Of a stretch of 29,017 bases of DNA, positions 8,383 through 16,881 are shown piece after piece (positions within the stretch are counted from its first letter, which is position 1; the number at the start of each line of letters is the position of its first letter). Below the pieces are notes generated by a model that worked only from the letters and a program-made list of their open reading frames with translations, had not been told where the DNA came from and did not search any database. The position numbers and the translations under genes were made by a program. Source of the stretch: DATJLQ01 sp035509415 (lineage in GTDB: Bacteria; Pseudomonadota; Alphaproteobacteria; JACZXZ01); assembly GCA_035509415.1 (NCBI GenBank), contig DATJLQ010000122.1:1-29017 (forward strand), given 5' to 3'.

Positions 8383-8424
8383 TTAATCTTTAATTCGATT
8401 AACACAACCGGGCGACGCAGTCAA
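8383..8424 (-). promoter_or_regulatory. Promoter with inverted-repeat operator candidate before the XRE gene
   Basis: On the minus strand, TTGACT (plus 8419-8424) lies 17 nt before TAATCG (plus 8396-8401). The inverted repeat TTAATC-8 nt-GATTAA (plus 8383-8388 and 8397-8402) overlaps the -10 box in a markedly AT-rich pocket. That is a plausible autoregulatory operator. The -10 match is weak. Confidence 0.45.
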
Positions 8425-8453
8425 ACTCAAATTCTCAGGTTCCGGTACATATT

Positions 8454-10079
8454 CTACGCGTTTTCGGCGGAAATCCATCGCGCGCGCGATAAATAGATCG
8501 CGCCGCCCAAACTCGCGAGCAGAAGCAGCACGAGCCCCCAATCGCCCAGGCGCGCATAGAGGGTCGGACGGCCGAGAGCGGTCGGAAGCGGGCCGTCGAC
8601 CACGCCCTTGCGCTCGAGCCCCAGCTCCGCGCGTACGCGGCCATAGGCGTCGACGATGCCCGAGATGCCGGTGTTCGCGTCGCGCACCAGCGGCAGCCCC
8701 TCCTCGATCGCGCGCATGCGCGCACTTTCGAAATGCTGGTAGGGGCCGGTGCTGTCGCCGAACCAGGCGTCGTTGGTGACGTTCAGGAGCCAACGCGGGT
8801 GCGTGCCCGGCTGGACCACCGCACCCGGGAAGATCGCCTCGTAGCAGATGAGCGGTGCGACCGGCGGAAGCTGGGGCAGATCGAGCGTGCGCGGGCCGGG
8901 CCCGGCCGCGAAATCGCCGATCTCCTGGGCGATCGCGGCGATGCCGAGGATCGAGCGCAAGGGCACATATTCGCCGAACGGCACGAGATGATGCTTGTCG
9001 TAGACGGCGACGATGCGGCCTTGGCCGTCGAGCGCCTCGAGGCTGTTGAAGTAACGCACCGTCTCGGGCCCGCCCGGCGTGCCCGCGATCTCGCGCCGCA
9101 GGCTGCCCGTGAGCAGCAGCCCGCCCTTGGGCACGATGCGCGCGAGGGCGGCGCGGAGCGCGGGCTCGTCGGCGAGGAAGAACGGGCCGATCGAGGTCTC
9201 GGGCCAGACGATGTCGGTGATCTTGTCGTAGCCGGGGCCGGTCGAGAGCGCCACCGCGTCACGCAGATTGGCGGCGACGCGCGCGCGGTCCCATTTCGCC
9301 TCCTGCTGCACGTCGGGCTGCACGAGGCGAAGCTCGATTCCGGGCACCGTCGCATCGCTCGCCCCCGCGAGGCGCACGGCGCCGCCGATCCAGAGGGCCG
9401 CAAATAGGGCGAGCGAGGCCGCAAGCGGCAGCCACCTGATCCGCGGCGCATGCGGCCCTGCGCACGCGGCCGGCAACGCCATGATCAGCACCGTCACGAG
9501 GCTCAGCCCGTAGCTTCCGACCGCGGCCGCGAATTGGATCGGCGCGTCGGCGACGGTCCAGCTATAGCCCACGAGGTTCCAGGGAAAGCCGGTGAGAAGA
9601 TGCCCGCGTAGCCATTCGGCCGCGGTCCAGGCCGCGGCAAGTGCCAAGATCCGCCCCAGCCCGCGCGCGCGGCCGAGCTTCACCGCGGCCAAGGCCGCGC
9701 CCGTGTAGAGCGCGAGATAGGCCGCGAGTCCGCCGGTCGAGAACGGAATCATCCAGCCGAAGGTCGCGAGATCGACCGTCATGGAGATGCCGATCCAATA
9801 AAGGCCGGAGAGAAAGAATCCGAAGCCGAAGCACCAGCCGACGAAGAACGCGGTGCGCGCGCGCTCAGCGCCGTCGAGAAGCCAGACGAGACCGGTGAAG
9901 GCCGGCAGCATCAGGGGAGTCACATAGAAGGGCGGCAGCGCCAGGGTCGCGAGGGCGCCCAAGAGGACGGCAAGCCCGTAGCGCCGCCGACCCGTAAGCG
10001 CCGCGACGCGCGCGGCGAGACCCGCCAAGCCCCGTCCGGCGCCCGGCGGCGCCGAAGTCTCGAGCGTGGACCCGCTCAC
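8454..10079 (-). CDS. lnt: Apolipoprotein N-acyltransferase
   Basis: Lnt adds the third acyl chain to the N-terminal cysteine of lipoproteins in the inner membrane. The 541-residue protein has several N-terminal membrane segments (about 33-235), including the WTAAEWLRGHLLTGFPWNL loop. The nitrilase-like periplasmic domain shows the catalytic triad: Glu294 (WPETS), Lys362 (YDKHHLVPFGEYVP) and Cys412 (LICYEAIFPG). A last membrane helix (about 511-530) follows. The start is GTG at 10079, which overlaps the corC stop as GTGA, so translation is probably coupled. The open frame extends upstream only as a shadow of corC. Length and motif order fit the family. Confidence 0.97.
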   Translation of the reverse strand: MSGSTLETSAPPGAGRGLAGLAARVAALTGRRRYGLAVLLGALATLALPPFYVTPLMLPAFTGLVWLLDGAERARTAFFVGWCFGFGFFLSGLYWIGISMTVDLATFGWMIPFSTGGLAAYLALYTGAALAAVKLGRARGLGRILALAAAWTAAEWLRGHLLTGFPWNLVGYSWTVADAPIQFAAAVGSYGLSLVTVLIMALPAACAGPHAPRIRWLPLAASLALFAALWIGGAVRLAGASDATVPGIELRLVQPDVQQEAKWDRARVAANLRDAVALSTGPGYDKITDIVWPETSIGPFFLADEPALRAALARIVPKGGLLLTGSLRREIAGTPGGPETVRYFNSLEALDGQGRIVAVYDKHHLVPFGEYVPLRSILGIAAIAQEIGDFAAGPGPRTLDLPQLPPVAPLICYEAIFPGAVVQPGTHPRWLLNVTNDAWFGDSTGPYQHFESARMRAIEEGLPLVRDANTGISGIVDAYGRVRAELGLERKGVVDGPLPTALGRPTLYARLGDWGLVLLLLASLGGAIYLSRARWISAENA

Positions 10080-10966
10080 GAAGCCGCCACCGACGGGACC
10101 GGCGGCACCTTGCGCACGCGCAGCCGCTTGATGCGGCGCGGATCGGCGTCGACCACCTCGAATTCCAGGCCCGAGGGATGGGTCACGACCTCGCCCCGCG
10201 CCGGGATGCGCCCGGCGAGCGCGAAGACGAGCCCGCCCAGCGTGTCGATGTCGGAGCGCTCCTCGTCCTTGAGGAGGGGCCCGACGCGCGCCTCGAGCTC
10301 CTCGACCGAGACGCGCCCGTCGGCCGCGAGCGCACCCCCGCCCAGCTCCTGCAGCAGGGGCCGCGCCTCCGCGTCGTGCTCGTCCTCGATTTCGCCCACG
10401 ATCTCCTCGACCAGGTTCTCGATCGTGACGAGGCCGTCGATGCCGCCGAACTCGTCCACCACGAGAGCGAGATGGTGCCGCGTCGCGCGCATTTTCAAGA
10501 GGAGATCGAGCACGCGCATCGAGGGCGCGATGAACAGCACCGGCCGCAGCACCTTGGCGATCTGGAATTCCGCCTGCCGGCCCCACCAGGCGAGCACGTC
10601 CTTGATGTGCACGACGCCGATCACGTCGTCGAGCGAGCCGCGATAGACCGGCATGCGCGAATGGGCCTCCTTGCTCATGACGGCGAGCAGCTCCTCGAGC
10701 GAGAGCGTGTGCTCGACCGCGACGATGTCGATGCGCGGCACCGCGACGTCGCCCGCCGTGAGCTCGTGGAGCTTCAGGATGTTGCCGAGGAGGAGCCGCT
10801 CCTGGGGATTGATCTCGGCGCGCGCGCCCGCGTCGGTCTCCTCGATGAGCTCGTCGAGGGTCTCGCGCAGCGTGGGCTCGCTCCCGGCGCCGAACAGCGC
10901 CCGCAGCCATTCGCGCAGGCGCTGGCCGAAGGGACGCCGGTGGGGTGCGCTCGTCGCGTCAGCCAT
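10076..10966 (-). CDS. corC: CorC/TlyC-type CBS-domain protein
   Basis: The 296-residue protein has the soluble CorC layout: a basic and acidic N-terminal stretch, a CBS pair (about 60-185; VPRIDIVAVEHTLSLEELL and VLDLLLKMRATRHHLALVVD), the linker motif DEFGGIDGLVTIENLVEEIVGEI, and a C-terminal CorC_HlyC/transporter-associated domain (about 215-290). It lacks the membrane DUF21 domain of long HlyC-like proteins. Family members are linked to Mg/Co efflux or annotated as hemolysin C, and the true role is unsettled. The ATG lies inside the ybeY end (8-nt overlap) and the stop overlaps the lnt GTG, so ybeY-corC-lnt looks like a coupled unit, as in many proteobacteria. Confidence 0.93.
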   Translation of the reverse strand: MADATSAPHRRPFGQRLREWLRALFGAGSEPTLRETLDELIEETDAGARAEINPQERLLLGNILKLHELTAGDVAVPRIDIVAVEHTLSLEELLAVMSKEAHSRMPVYRGSLDDVIGVVHIKDVLAWWGRQAEFQIAKVLRPVLFIAPSMRVLDLLLKMRATRHHLALVVDEFGGIDGLVTIENLVEEIVGEIEDEHDAEARPLLQELGGGALAADGRVSVEELEARVGPLLKDEERSDIDTLGGLVFALAGRIPARGEVVTHPSGLEFEVVDADPRRIKRLRVRKVPPVPSVAAS

Positions 10967-11549
10967 TGGGGCGTCGCTTTCCGCCGGCGCGCAGCCGCGG
11001 CACGCGCGCGGCGCCGTTACCTCGTGCCCGCGGCGCGCGATAGGGATCGCCCATGCCGAGCCCGGCGAGCACCGCGATCTCGAGCGCCTCCATGCGCCGC
11101 GCGTCGGAAGCGCGCGCATGGTCGTAGCCCAAAAGATGAAGCGTCCCGTGGATTGCGAGATGGGCGAGATGGTCGCGGACGCGCTTTCCCTGCGCCGCCG
11201 CCTCCTCGCGCACGACCTCATAGGCGATGATCACGTCGCCGATCGCGGCCGGCCCGACGCGCCGCCCGGGGCCCGCGAGCCGCGCGAGCTCGGCGGGCGC
11301 GTAGGCGGGAAAGGCGAGCACGTTGGTGGGGGCGTCCTTGCGGCGCCAATCGCGGTTCAAGGCCCGGAGGTGGCGCGCGTCGCTCAACGTGACGCCGAGC
11401 TCGAGCCCGCGCGGCAGCGCCGCCCCATCGCGCCGGGCCGCCCTGAGGGCCGCGCGCGCCGCCTTCTCGGCGAGCAAGGCCGCGTCCGGCAGCGTCCGGG
11501 CCCAGCCCGCGCACTCGATGGCGACCGCGATCGCGGCACGCTCGCTCAT
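10959..11549 (-). CDS. ybeY: Endoribonuclease YbeY (rRNA maturation factor)
   Basis: YbeY is a zinc-dependent RNase that acts in 16S rRNA 3'-end maturation and ribosome quality control. From the ATG at 11549 (MSERAAIAVA) the protein is 196 residues. It shows LRALNRDWRRKDAPTNVLAF (about 61-80) and the metal site HGTLHLLGYDH with His134, His138 and His144. GGAA sits just before this ATG. An upstream in-frame ATG at 11609 would overlap phoH and has no family support. The C-terminal 30 residues are a basic extension rich in Arg and Gly. It follows phoH by 25 nt, the usual phoH-ybeY-corC order. Confidence 0.95.
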   Translation of the reverse strand: MSERAAIAVAIECAGWARTLPDAALLAEKAARAALRAARRDGAALPRGLELGVTLSDARHLRALNRDWRRKDAPTNVLAFPAYAPAELARLAGPGRRVGPAAIGDVIIAYEVVREEAAAQGKRVRDHLAHLAIHGTLHLLGYDHARASDARRMEALEIAVLAGLGMGDPYRAPRARGNGAARVPRLRAGGKRRPNG

Positions 11550-11574
11550 TTCCGTCGCTCTTACCCCCTGGCGG

Positions 11575-12609
11575 TCACGGCTGCTCGGGCTCGCCGCGCC
11601 GCCTGGCACCTTCGCCCTTCGCGGGCTTCCGCATCTCGACCAGGCGCCGGTCCTTCGCGTCGTAGGCGCGCACCACGCGCGTCACCAGCGAATGGCGCAC
11701 CACGTCCGCGTCGGTGAAGCGCACGAAGGTGATGCCCTTCACGTCCTCGAGCACCTCGATCGCGTCGGTGAGGCCCGAGCGCGCGCCGAGCGGAAGGTCG
11801 ATCTGGGTCAAGTCGCCGGTGACCGCCATGCGCGAATTCTCGCCGAGGCGCGTCAAGAACATCTTCATCTGCACCGGCGTCGTGTTCTGCGCCTCGTCGA
11901 GGATGACGAAGGAGTTGGCAAGCGTGCGGCCGCGCATGAAGGCCAAGGGTGCGATCTCGATCTCGCCATGGGCGAGGCGGCGCGCGACCTGGTCCGCGGG
12001 CAGCATGTCGTAGAGCGCGTCGTAAAGCGGGCGCAGATACGGGTCGACCTTTTCGCGCAAATCGCCCGGGAGGAAGCCGAGCCGCTCGCCCGCCTCGACC
12101 GCGGGGCGCGAGAGGATGATCCGATCCACCTTGCCCGAGGTGAGCATGGCGACCGCGGTCGCGACCGCGAGATAGGTCTTGCCGGTGCCCGCGGGGCCGA
12201 GGCCGAACACGAGCTCGAACTCCTGGAGCGCCTTCACGTAGTCGGCTTGGGTCGGCGAGCGCGGCGTGATGGTGCGTTTCTTGGTCGCGATCTCGACCTC
12301 GTTGCCGTCCGGTCCGTCCCCGCCGCGCGCCGCAAGACGCACCGCCGCGTCGACCTCCTGCATGTCGACGTCCTTTCCCTTCTTGAGGCGGCGGTAGAGT
12401 GCCGTGATCGCCTCGCGCGCGGTCGCGGCCCCTTCGGTCGGCCCATAGATCGCGAGATGGTTGCCGCGTTGGGTGAGCTCGACGCCGAGCTGCTGCTCGA
12501 TGCGCGCGAGATGCTTGTCGTGATCGCCGTAGAGGCGGGCGAGCAGCCGATTGTCCTCGAACTGCAGGCGGATGGGATCGCTTTCGCGCTCGGGGGTGCG
12601 CGTGCTCAC
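11575..12609 (-). CDS. phoH: PhoH-like ATPase
   Basis: PhoH-family P-loop ATPase, usually next to ybeY and thought to act in RNA metabolism. From the GTG at 12609 the protein is 344 residues. The N-terminal region (about 12-75) is the KH-like part found in PhoL-type proteins. Walker A is GPAGTGKT (138-145) and Walker B lies in SFVILDEAQN. The family block MKMFLTRLGENSRMAVTGD is also present. The GTG overlaps the miaB stop as GTGA, and a strong GAGGAGGT lies about 12 nt upstream, so I prefer it over the in-frame ATG at 12642. The C-terminal 25 residues are basic and disordered-looking. Confidence 0.94.
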   Translation of the reverse strand: MSTRTPERESDPIRLQFEDNRLLARLYGDHDKHLARIEQQLGVELTQRGNHLAIYGPTEGAATAREAITALYRRLKKGKDVDMQEVDAAVRLAARGGDGPDGNEVEIATKKRTITPRSPTQADYVKALQEFELVFGLGPAGTGKTYLAVATAVAMLTSGKVDRIILSRPAVEAGERLGFLPGDLREKVDPYLRPLYDALYDMLPADQVARRLAHGEIEIAPLAFMRGRTLANSFVILDEAQNTTPVQMKMFLTRLGENSRMAVTGDLTQIDLPLGARSGLTDAIEVLEDVKGITFVRFTDADVVRHSLVTRVVRAYDAKDRRLVEMRKPAKGEGARRRGEPEQP

Positions 12610-14036
12610 GCTCGGATTCGGACCTCCTCGATGGGGCCGCAAGACGCGGCGGGTTGATCGATGGTTTCGTCGGCGAGGCGGCCCACGACGCTCACGCCGT
12701 GGGCGGCCGCGATCTCGACCTCGACGATGCGGCCGAAAAGACGCTCGGGCGCCGCGAGATGGACCGCTTGCATGTAAGGGCTGCGGCCCGCGAGCTGGCC
12801 CGCATGGCGGCCCTTGCGGTCGAGCAGGACCGAGAGACGCGTGCCGACGCTCGCGCGATTGAAGGCCCGTTGCTGCTCGCCAAGAAGCGCATTCAAGCGC
12901 GCGAGACGGTCCCCCTTGACGGCTTCGTCGACCTGGTCCGGGGCCGACGCTGCGGGCGTCCCCGGCCGCGGGCTGTATTTGAAGGCGTAGGCCTGGGCGA
13001 AGCCCACTTGGCGCACGAGCGCCAGGGTCGCCTCGAAATCCTCGTCGCGCTCGCCCGGGTAGCCGACGATGAAATCCGAGCTCAGCGCGAGATCGGGACG
13101 CGCCGCGCGGAGACGTGCGACGAGGGCGAGATAATCCTCGGCGCGATGGCGCCGGTTCATGGCCGCCAGAATCCGGTCCGAGCCCGATTGCACGGGAAGA
13201 TGGAGGAACGGCATGAGCGCGGGCACGTCGCGATGCGCGGCGATGAGACCTTCGTCCATGTCGCGCGGATGGGACGTCGTATAGCGCAAGCGTGCGAGCC
13301 CGGGGATCGCGGCCAGGCGCCGGATGAGGGTGCCGAGCCCGATCGCGCCGTCCGGGCCTGCCCCGCGATAGGCGTTGACGTTTTGGCCGAGCAGCGTGAT
13401 CTCGACCGCGCCGCCCTCGACGAGGTGCCGCGCCTCGGCCTCGATCTCGGCCGCGGGGCGCGAATATTCGGCGCCGCGCGTATAGGGTACGACGCAGAAG
13501 CTGCAGAACTTGTCGCAGCCCTCCTGCACGGTGAGGAAGGCGGACGGGCCTTGCGGCGCGCGCGCGCGCGGCAGCTCGTCGAACTTGCGCTCGACCTCGA
13601 ACGCGGTCTCGAGGGCGCCGCTTCCGGGCCGCCCGCCGTCTCCCGCGCGCCAGAGCCGCGCGACCGTCTCGCCGAGCCGGTGATAGGATTGGGGCCCGAG
13701 CACGAGGTCGACCGCGGGCTGGCGCCGCATCATCTCGGCCCCCTCCGCCTGGGCGACGCAGCCCGCGACCGCGATCAACATCCTATCCCCCTCGGCGCGC
13801 CGCGCGTGCTTGAGGCGCGCGAGCCGGCCAAGCTCGGAATAGACGCGCTCGGCCGCGTGCTCGCGTACGTGGCAGGTATTGACGATGACGAGATCGGCTT
13901 CCTCGGGCGCCGCCGCGGGGACCACGCCGAGCGGCAGCAGCGCCTCGGCCATGCGGCCCGAATCGTAGACGTTCATCTGGCAGCCGTAGGTCTTGATGAA
14001 GAGCCTCTTCACGGCGCGCGGCCCCGCCTTCGTCAT
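12606..14036 (-). CDS. miaB: tRNA-2-methylthio-N6-dimethylallyladenosine synthase MiaB
   Basis: MiaB is a radical-SAM methylthiotransferase that modifies i6A37 in tRNAs. From the ATG at 14036 the protein is 476 residues. The UPF0004 domain has the auxiliary cluster cysteines Cys19 (YGCQMN), Cys55 (NTCHVREHA) and Cys93 (AGCVAQAEG). The radical-SAM motif is GCDKFCSFC (Cys174, 178, 181). A C-terminal TRAM-like domain follows (about 405-460). The ATG overlaps the olsA stop as ATGA and the TGA overlaps the phoH GTG, so it is coupled on both sides. A longer open frame upstream (to 14159) is a shadow of olsA. MiaB uses SAM and sits in the same block as metK. Confidence 0.97.
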   Translation of the reverse strand: MTKAGPRAVKRLFIKTYGCQMNVYDSGRMAEALLPLGVVPAAAPEEADLVIVNTCHVREHAAERVYSELGRLARLKHARRAEGDRMLIAVAGCVAQAEGAEMMRRQPAVDLVLGPQSYHRLGETVARLWRAGDGGRPGSGALETAFEVERKFDELPRARAPQGPSAFLTVQEGCDKFCSFCVVPYTRGAEYSRPAAEIEAEARHLVEGGAVEITLLGQNVNAYRGAGPDGAIGLGTLIRRLAAIPGLARLRYTTSHPRDMDEGLIAAHRDVPALMPFLHLPVQSGSDRILAAMNRRHRAEDYLALVARLRAARPDLALSSDFIVGYPGERDEDFEATLALVRQVGFAQAYAFKYSPRPGTPAASAPDQVDEAVKGDRLARLNALLGEQQRAFNRASVGTRLSVLLDRKGRHAGQLAGRSPYMQAVHLAAPERLFGRIVEVEIAAAHGVSVVGRLADETIDQPAASCGPIEEVRIRA

Positions 14037-14884
14037 GGCGCGACCGCGAGGGTGCGGATCTCGGCCTCGCCCTCGGCACCCTCGCCGTCCGCCGGCACCA
14101 CCTCGAGCGGCCGGCCCGAAAGCGCGCGCGCGACGCCGGCCGCGACCGCGCGCTGGCAATATTCCGCGAGGGCTTTCCGCGAGCGCAGCGTCTCGGGCGG
14201 TGCGGGCGGATGGAACTCGACCACGACCGTCGCGTTGCCGAGCCCGGCCACGCGCCAGATGTGGCTCGCCATGTCCATGTCGCCGTACCAGGCATAGAAG
14301 GGCCGCAGGAACCGGCCGAGCGGCATGCCGTCGAGCGCCGTGTAGGCGACCGAGACCGGCTGCACCGTGAGCGCGCGCCCGCCGACCTCGGGCTGCGCCG
14401 CGGCGAACAACGCGCTCTTGAACGGCAGCACGCGGTTGCCGTCGTTGCTGGTGCCCTCGGGGAACAGGATCAAATCGTCGCCCGCCGCGAGACGCACGCT
14501 CATCTCGTCGCGCTGCGCCATGGCGTGGCGCCGGTCGCGCACCACGAACACCGTGCGCTGGAGCTTCGCAAGCAGGCCGAACAGCGGCCAGCTCGCGACC
14601 TCGCTCTTGGCGACGAACGAGCCCGGAATGAGCGAGGCGAGCACCATGATGTCGAGATAGGAGGTGTGGTTGCTCGCGAACAGCACGGGCGGCGTGCGCG
14701 CCATGGTGCCGCGCAGCTCGACGCGCAAGCCGAAGATGCGCCGGCAGGTGCGGTGATAGAAGAGCGGGATGCGCTGGCGGAACGGGCTCTCGAGCGCGAC
14801 CGCGATCGCCTGCGGCAGCACGAGCGCGAAGGTCAGGCTGAGATAGGCCAGGATCCGGACCAGCGCTCTGAGCGGCGATGCCAT
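14033..14884 (-). CDS. olsA: Lyso-ornithine lipid O-acyltransferase (PlsC-like), probable OlsA
   Basis: The 283-residue protein has one N-terminal membrane segment (about 8-30) and the PlsC-family acyltransferase motifs NHTSYLD (HX4D catalytic site, about 72-78) and LFPEGTSNDGNRVLPF (about 137-152). By family alone it could be a 1-acyl-glycerol-3-phosphate acyltransferase. It starts 4 nt after an OlsB-type gene, so the second acylation of ornithine lipid is the better inference: OlsB makes the N-acyl lyso-lipid and OlsA adds the ester-linked fatty acid. The stop overlaps the miaB start (ATGA). It should act at the inner membrane face. Confidence 0.83.
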   Translation of the reverse strand: MASPLRALVRILAYLSLTFALVLPQAIAVALESPFRQRIPLFYHRTCRRIFGLRVELRGTMARTPPVLFASNHTSYLDIMVLASLIPGSFVAKSEVASWPLFGLLAKLQRTVFVVRDRRHAMAQRDEMSVRLAAGDDLILFPEGTSNDGNRVLPFKSALFAAAQPEVGGRALTVQPVSVAYTALDGMPLGRFLRPFYAWYGDMDMASHIWRVAGLGNATVVVEFHPPAPPETLRSRKALAEYCQRAVAAGVARALSGRPLEVVPADGEGAEGEAEIRTLAVAP

Positions 14885-14888
14885 CGGG

Positions 14889-15731
14889 CTAATCGAGCGC
14901 TCCGCCGCTTTTCGCCACCCGGTCGATCGAGAAATGCTCGCGGTACTTCTCGGTCACCCAGCCGGTCTTGACCAGGATCAGCACGTCGGTGGTGTTGAAC
15001 TCGTGGTCGATCACGGCGCCGTCGCCGACGAAGCCGCCGAGCCTCAGATAGCCCTTGATGAGCGGCGGCAGCTCGACCAGCGCGCGTTTCGGGTTGATCG
15101 AGGCGGGATCGAGCATGAGCATGTCGATGTAGCGCTCCTCGACCGCGCGCGCGCGCAGCCCCGGCGGTGCCAGGTGATAATGAAACAGATACGTAAGCGC
15201 CACCTTGTGGGCGGCGAGGTCGATGCCCGGAAGGCTCGCGCAGCCGAACATGAGCGCCACGTCGTACTTCCAGACGTAGTCGGCGATGCCCTTCCAGAGG
15301 AGCTGCATGGTGCCGCGCGTGCGGTAATGCGCGTCGACGCAGGAGCGGCCGAGCTCGAGAATCTCGCCCGGATAGTCCTTGAGCTGGGAGATGTCGTACT
15401 CGCTCTCGCTGTAGAAGCGGCCGACGCGCGCGGCGGCAGCGCGCCGGATCAGGCGATAGGTGCCGACCACTCGGTCCGCGATCGCGAAGCGGTCGTTGTC
15501 GACCACGAGCAGATGATCCGCCACGTCGTCGTAGCGGTCGAAGTCGAGCTGCCTCTCCGCCACTTCGGGCGACGGACGCGCCGCCATCTCGCCGTAGAAC
15601 ACGCGGTAGCGCAGCGCCATCGCCGCCTCGATCTCGGCGGCGTTGCGCGCGAGGCGCACCTCGAGATTGCTCGCGTGGCTCGTCTCGTCGGGCGCGGGCG
15701 AGATTTTCCTGAGCGGCGTCACCTTGCTCAT
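14889..15731 (-). CDS. olsB: L-ornithine N(alpha)-acyltransferase OlsB-type (GNAT-like)
   Basis: The 280-residue protein belongs to the GNAT-related OlsB/hemolysin-like acyltransferases. Visible blocks are ALRYRVFYGEM (about 39-49), DRVVGTYRLI, EILELGRSCVDAHYR, the long FGCASLPGID segment and a C-terminal LIKGYLRLGGFVGDGAVID block. OlsB-type enzymes transfer a 3-hydroxyacyl chain from acyl-ACP to ornithine, the first step of phosphorus-free ornithine lipid synthesis. The neighbour olsA supports this. The start at 15731 has GGGAGG about 8 nt upstream. The gene lies 52 nt after fur. Regulation by phosphate, known for olsB in some rhizobia, is not visible; I saw no Pho box. Confidence 0.86.
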   Translation of the reverse strand: MSKVTPLRKISPAPDETSHASNLEVRLARNAAEIEAAMALRYRVFYGEMAARPSPEVAERQLDFDRYDDVADHLLVVDNDRFAIADRVVGTYRLIRRAAAARVGRFYSESEYDISQLKDYPGEILELGRSCVDAHYRTRGTMQLLWKGIADYVWKYDVALMFGCASLPGIDLAAHKVALTYLFHYHLAPPGLRARAVEERYIDMLMLDPASINPKRALVELPPLIKGYLRLGGFVGDGAVIDHEFNTTDVLILVKTGWVTEKYREHFSIDRVAKSGGALD

Positions 15732-15783
15732 GAGCGGTCCCTCCCCGATCCTGGCGCCTCGGGCGCCGTCGCGACCGATGCGG

Positions 15784-16215
15784 TCATTTCGCGATTTTCT
15801 TGGCGCCGCCGAGCGGCACGCCGAACAGCTCGAGCCGGTGATCGGCCAACTCGTAGCCGAGCTCCTTGGCGATCTCGCGCTGCAGCTGCTCGATGCGCTC
15901 GTTGCGGAATTCGATCACCTTGCCGCTTTGGATGTCGATCAGGTGATCGTGGTGCGCTTCGGGAATCTCCTCGTAGCGCGCGCGCCCGTCGCCGAAATCG
16001 TGGCGCTCGAGAATGTTCGCCTCCTCGAACAGGCGCACGGTGCGGTACACGGTCGAGATGCTGATGCGCGGATCGATCTCGGTCGCGCGCCGGTACACCT
16101 GCTCGACGTCCGGGTGATCCGCCGAGTCGGACAGCACGCGCGCGATTACGCGGCGTTGGTCGGTCATCTTCAGGCCCTTGTCGATACAAAGCCGCTCGAG
16201 ACGCGACGGCATCAT
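15784..16215 (-). CDS. fur: Fur-family transcriptional regulator
   Basis: The 143-residue protein has the Fur winged helix (about 1-85; LKMTDQRRVIARVL, then DPRISISTVYRTVRLFEEANIL) and the dimerisation/metal domain with HHDHLIDIQSGKVIEF. It lacks the C-terminal CXXC pairs of classical Fur, as many alphaproteobacterial Fur/Mur proteins do. Whether it senses iron or manganese cannot be told from sequence alone. Two consecutive ATGs (16215 and 16212) start it. A TATACT -10-like box lies upstream (plus 16247-16252) with no clear -35. It is placed between mucR and olsB, an order seen in other alphaproteobacteria. Confidence 0.93.
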   Translation of the reverse strand: MMPSRLERLCIDKGLKMTDQRRVIARVLSDSADHPDVEQVYRRATEIDPRISISTVYRTVRLFEEANILERHDFGDGRARYEEIPEAHHDHLIDIQSGKVIEFRNERIEQLQREIAKELGYELADHRLELFGVPLGGAKKIAK

Positions 16216-16372
16216 TCCATCCGACCTTTGGCGTGAATGCGAACCGAGTATAGCCCAAAAGGGGCCAGCCGCCTATCTGTGCGCGGCCGTCACCAATCCG
16301 TCACAATACGTTGATTCGAAAGCGATATCGGCGCGATTGACGTCCGCCAACCGGGCCCCCGGCGCGCGCCCC

Positions 16373-16795
16373 TCAGCCCGCGCGCCCACCTTTGCGCGCG
16401 CGCGTGCCGAGGCCGATTTCCTTGGCGAGCCGGCTGCGCTGGCGCGCGTAGTTGGGCGCCACCATCGGATAGTCGGCGGCGAGGCCCCAACGATCGCGAT
16501 ACTGCTCGGGTGTCAGGTTGTAGGAGGTCTTCAGGTGACGCTTCAGCATCTTGAGCTTCTTCCCGTCCTCGAGGCAGACGAGATAGTCCGGATGGATCGA
16601 TTTCTTGATCGGAACCGCGGGCTGCGGCTTCTCGGCGGCCGCCTCGGCGGGCTTTTCCAGACCCACGAGGCTCGCATATACCTGCCTGATAAGATTGGGC
16701 AATTCATCGACGGCGACGCTGCTCTTCGACACGTGAGCGGCGACGATCTTGGCGGTGAGCGAAAGAATTGTCGGGGCCGGGTTGAGGTCGGTCAT
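16373..16795 (-). CDS. mucR: MucR/Ros-family transcriptional regulator with reduced zinc site
   Basis: MucR proteins are H-NS-like global regulators that bind AT-rich DNA in alphaproteobacteria. The 140-residue protein has an N-terminal oligomerisation region (about 8-47; LTAKIVAAHVSKSSVAVDEL), an Ala/Pro/Glu linker, and the Ros/MucR DNA-binding domain (about 68-125; CLEDGKKLKMLKRHLKTSYN, then LTPEQYRDRWGL). Of the classical ligands only Cys74 and His87 are present. The second Cys is Asp77, and the position of the second His reads Thr-Ser-Tyr. Some family members are known to fold without zinc. The start at 16795 has GGAGG about 10 nt upstream. A good promoter precedes it and AT-rich DNA flanks that promoter, so autoregulation is plausible. 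Confidence 0.9.
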   Translation of the reverse strand: MTDLNPAPTILSLTAKIVAAHVSKSSVAVDELPNLIRQVYASLVGLEKPAEAAAEKPQPAVPIKKSIHPDYLVCLEDGKKLKMLKRHLKTSYNLTPEQYRDRWGLAADYPMVAPNYARQRSRLAKEIGLGTRARKGGRAG

Positions 16796-16827
16796 TGGGC
16801 ACAGTCCTCCGGAAAGACTCGGCGGCG

Positions 16828-16856
16828 TATATAATTACTTTCGCGTGCGAAGACAA
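16828..16856 (-). promoter_or_regulatory. Predicted mucR promoter
   Basis: On the minus strand, TTGTCT (plus 16851-16856) is followed after 17 nt by TATATA (plus 16828-16833), about 30 nt before the mucR ATG. An AT-rich run with several TA steps lies just upstream (about 16862-16884) and could be a MucR-type binding region. Confidence 0.65.
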
Positions 16857-16881
16857 CCTGCGCATTAACGCCGAATATTAA

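Noticed and set aside
8454..10910. 818-residue reading of the lnt frame
   Set aside because: The upstream part is a shadow of corC; the GTG at 10079 overlapping the corC stop gives the normal Lnt length.
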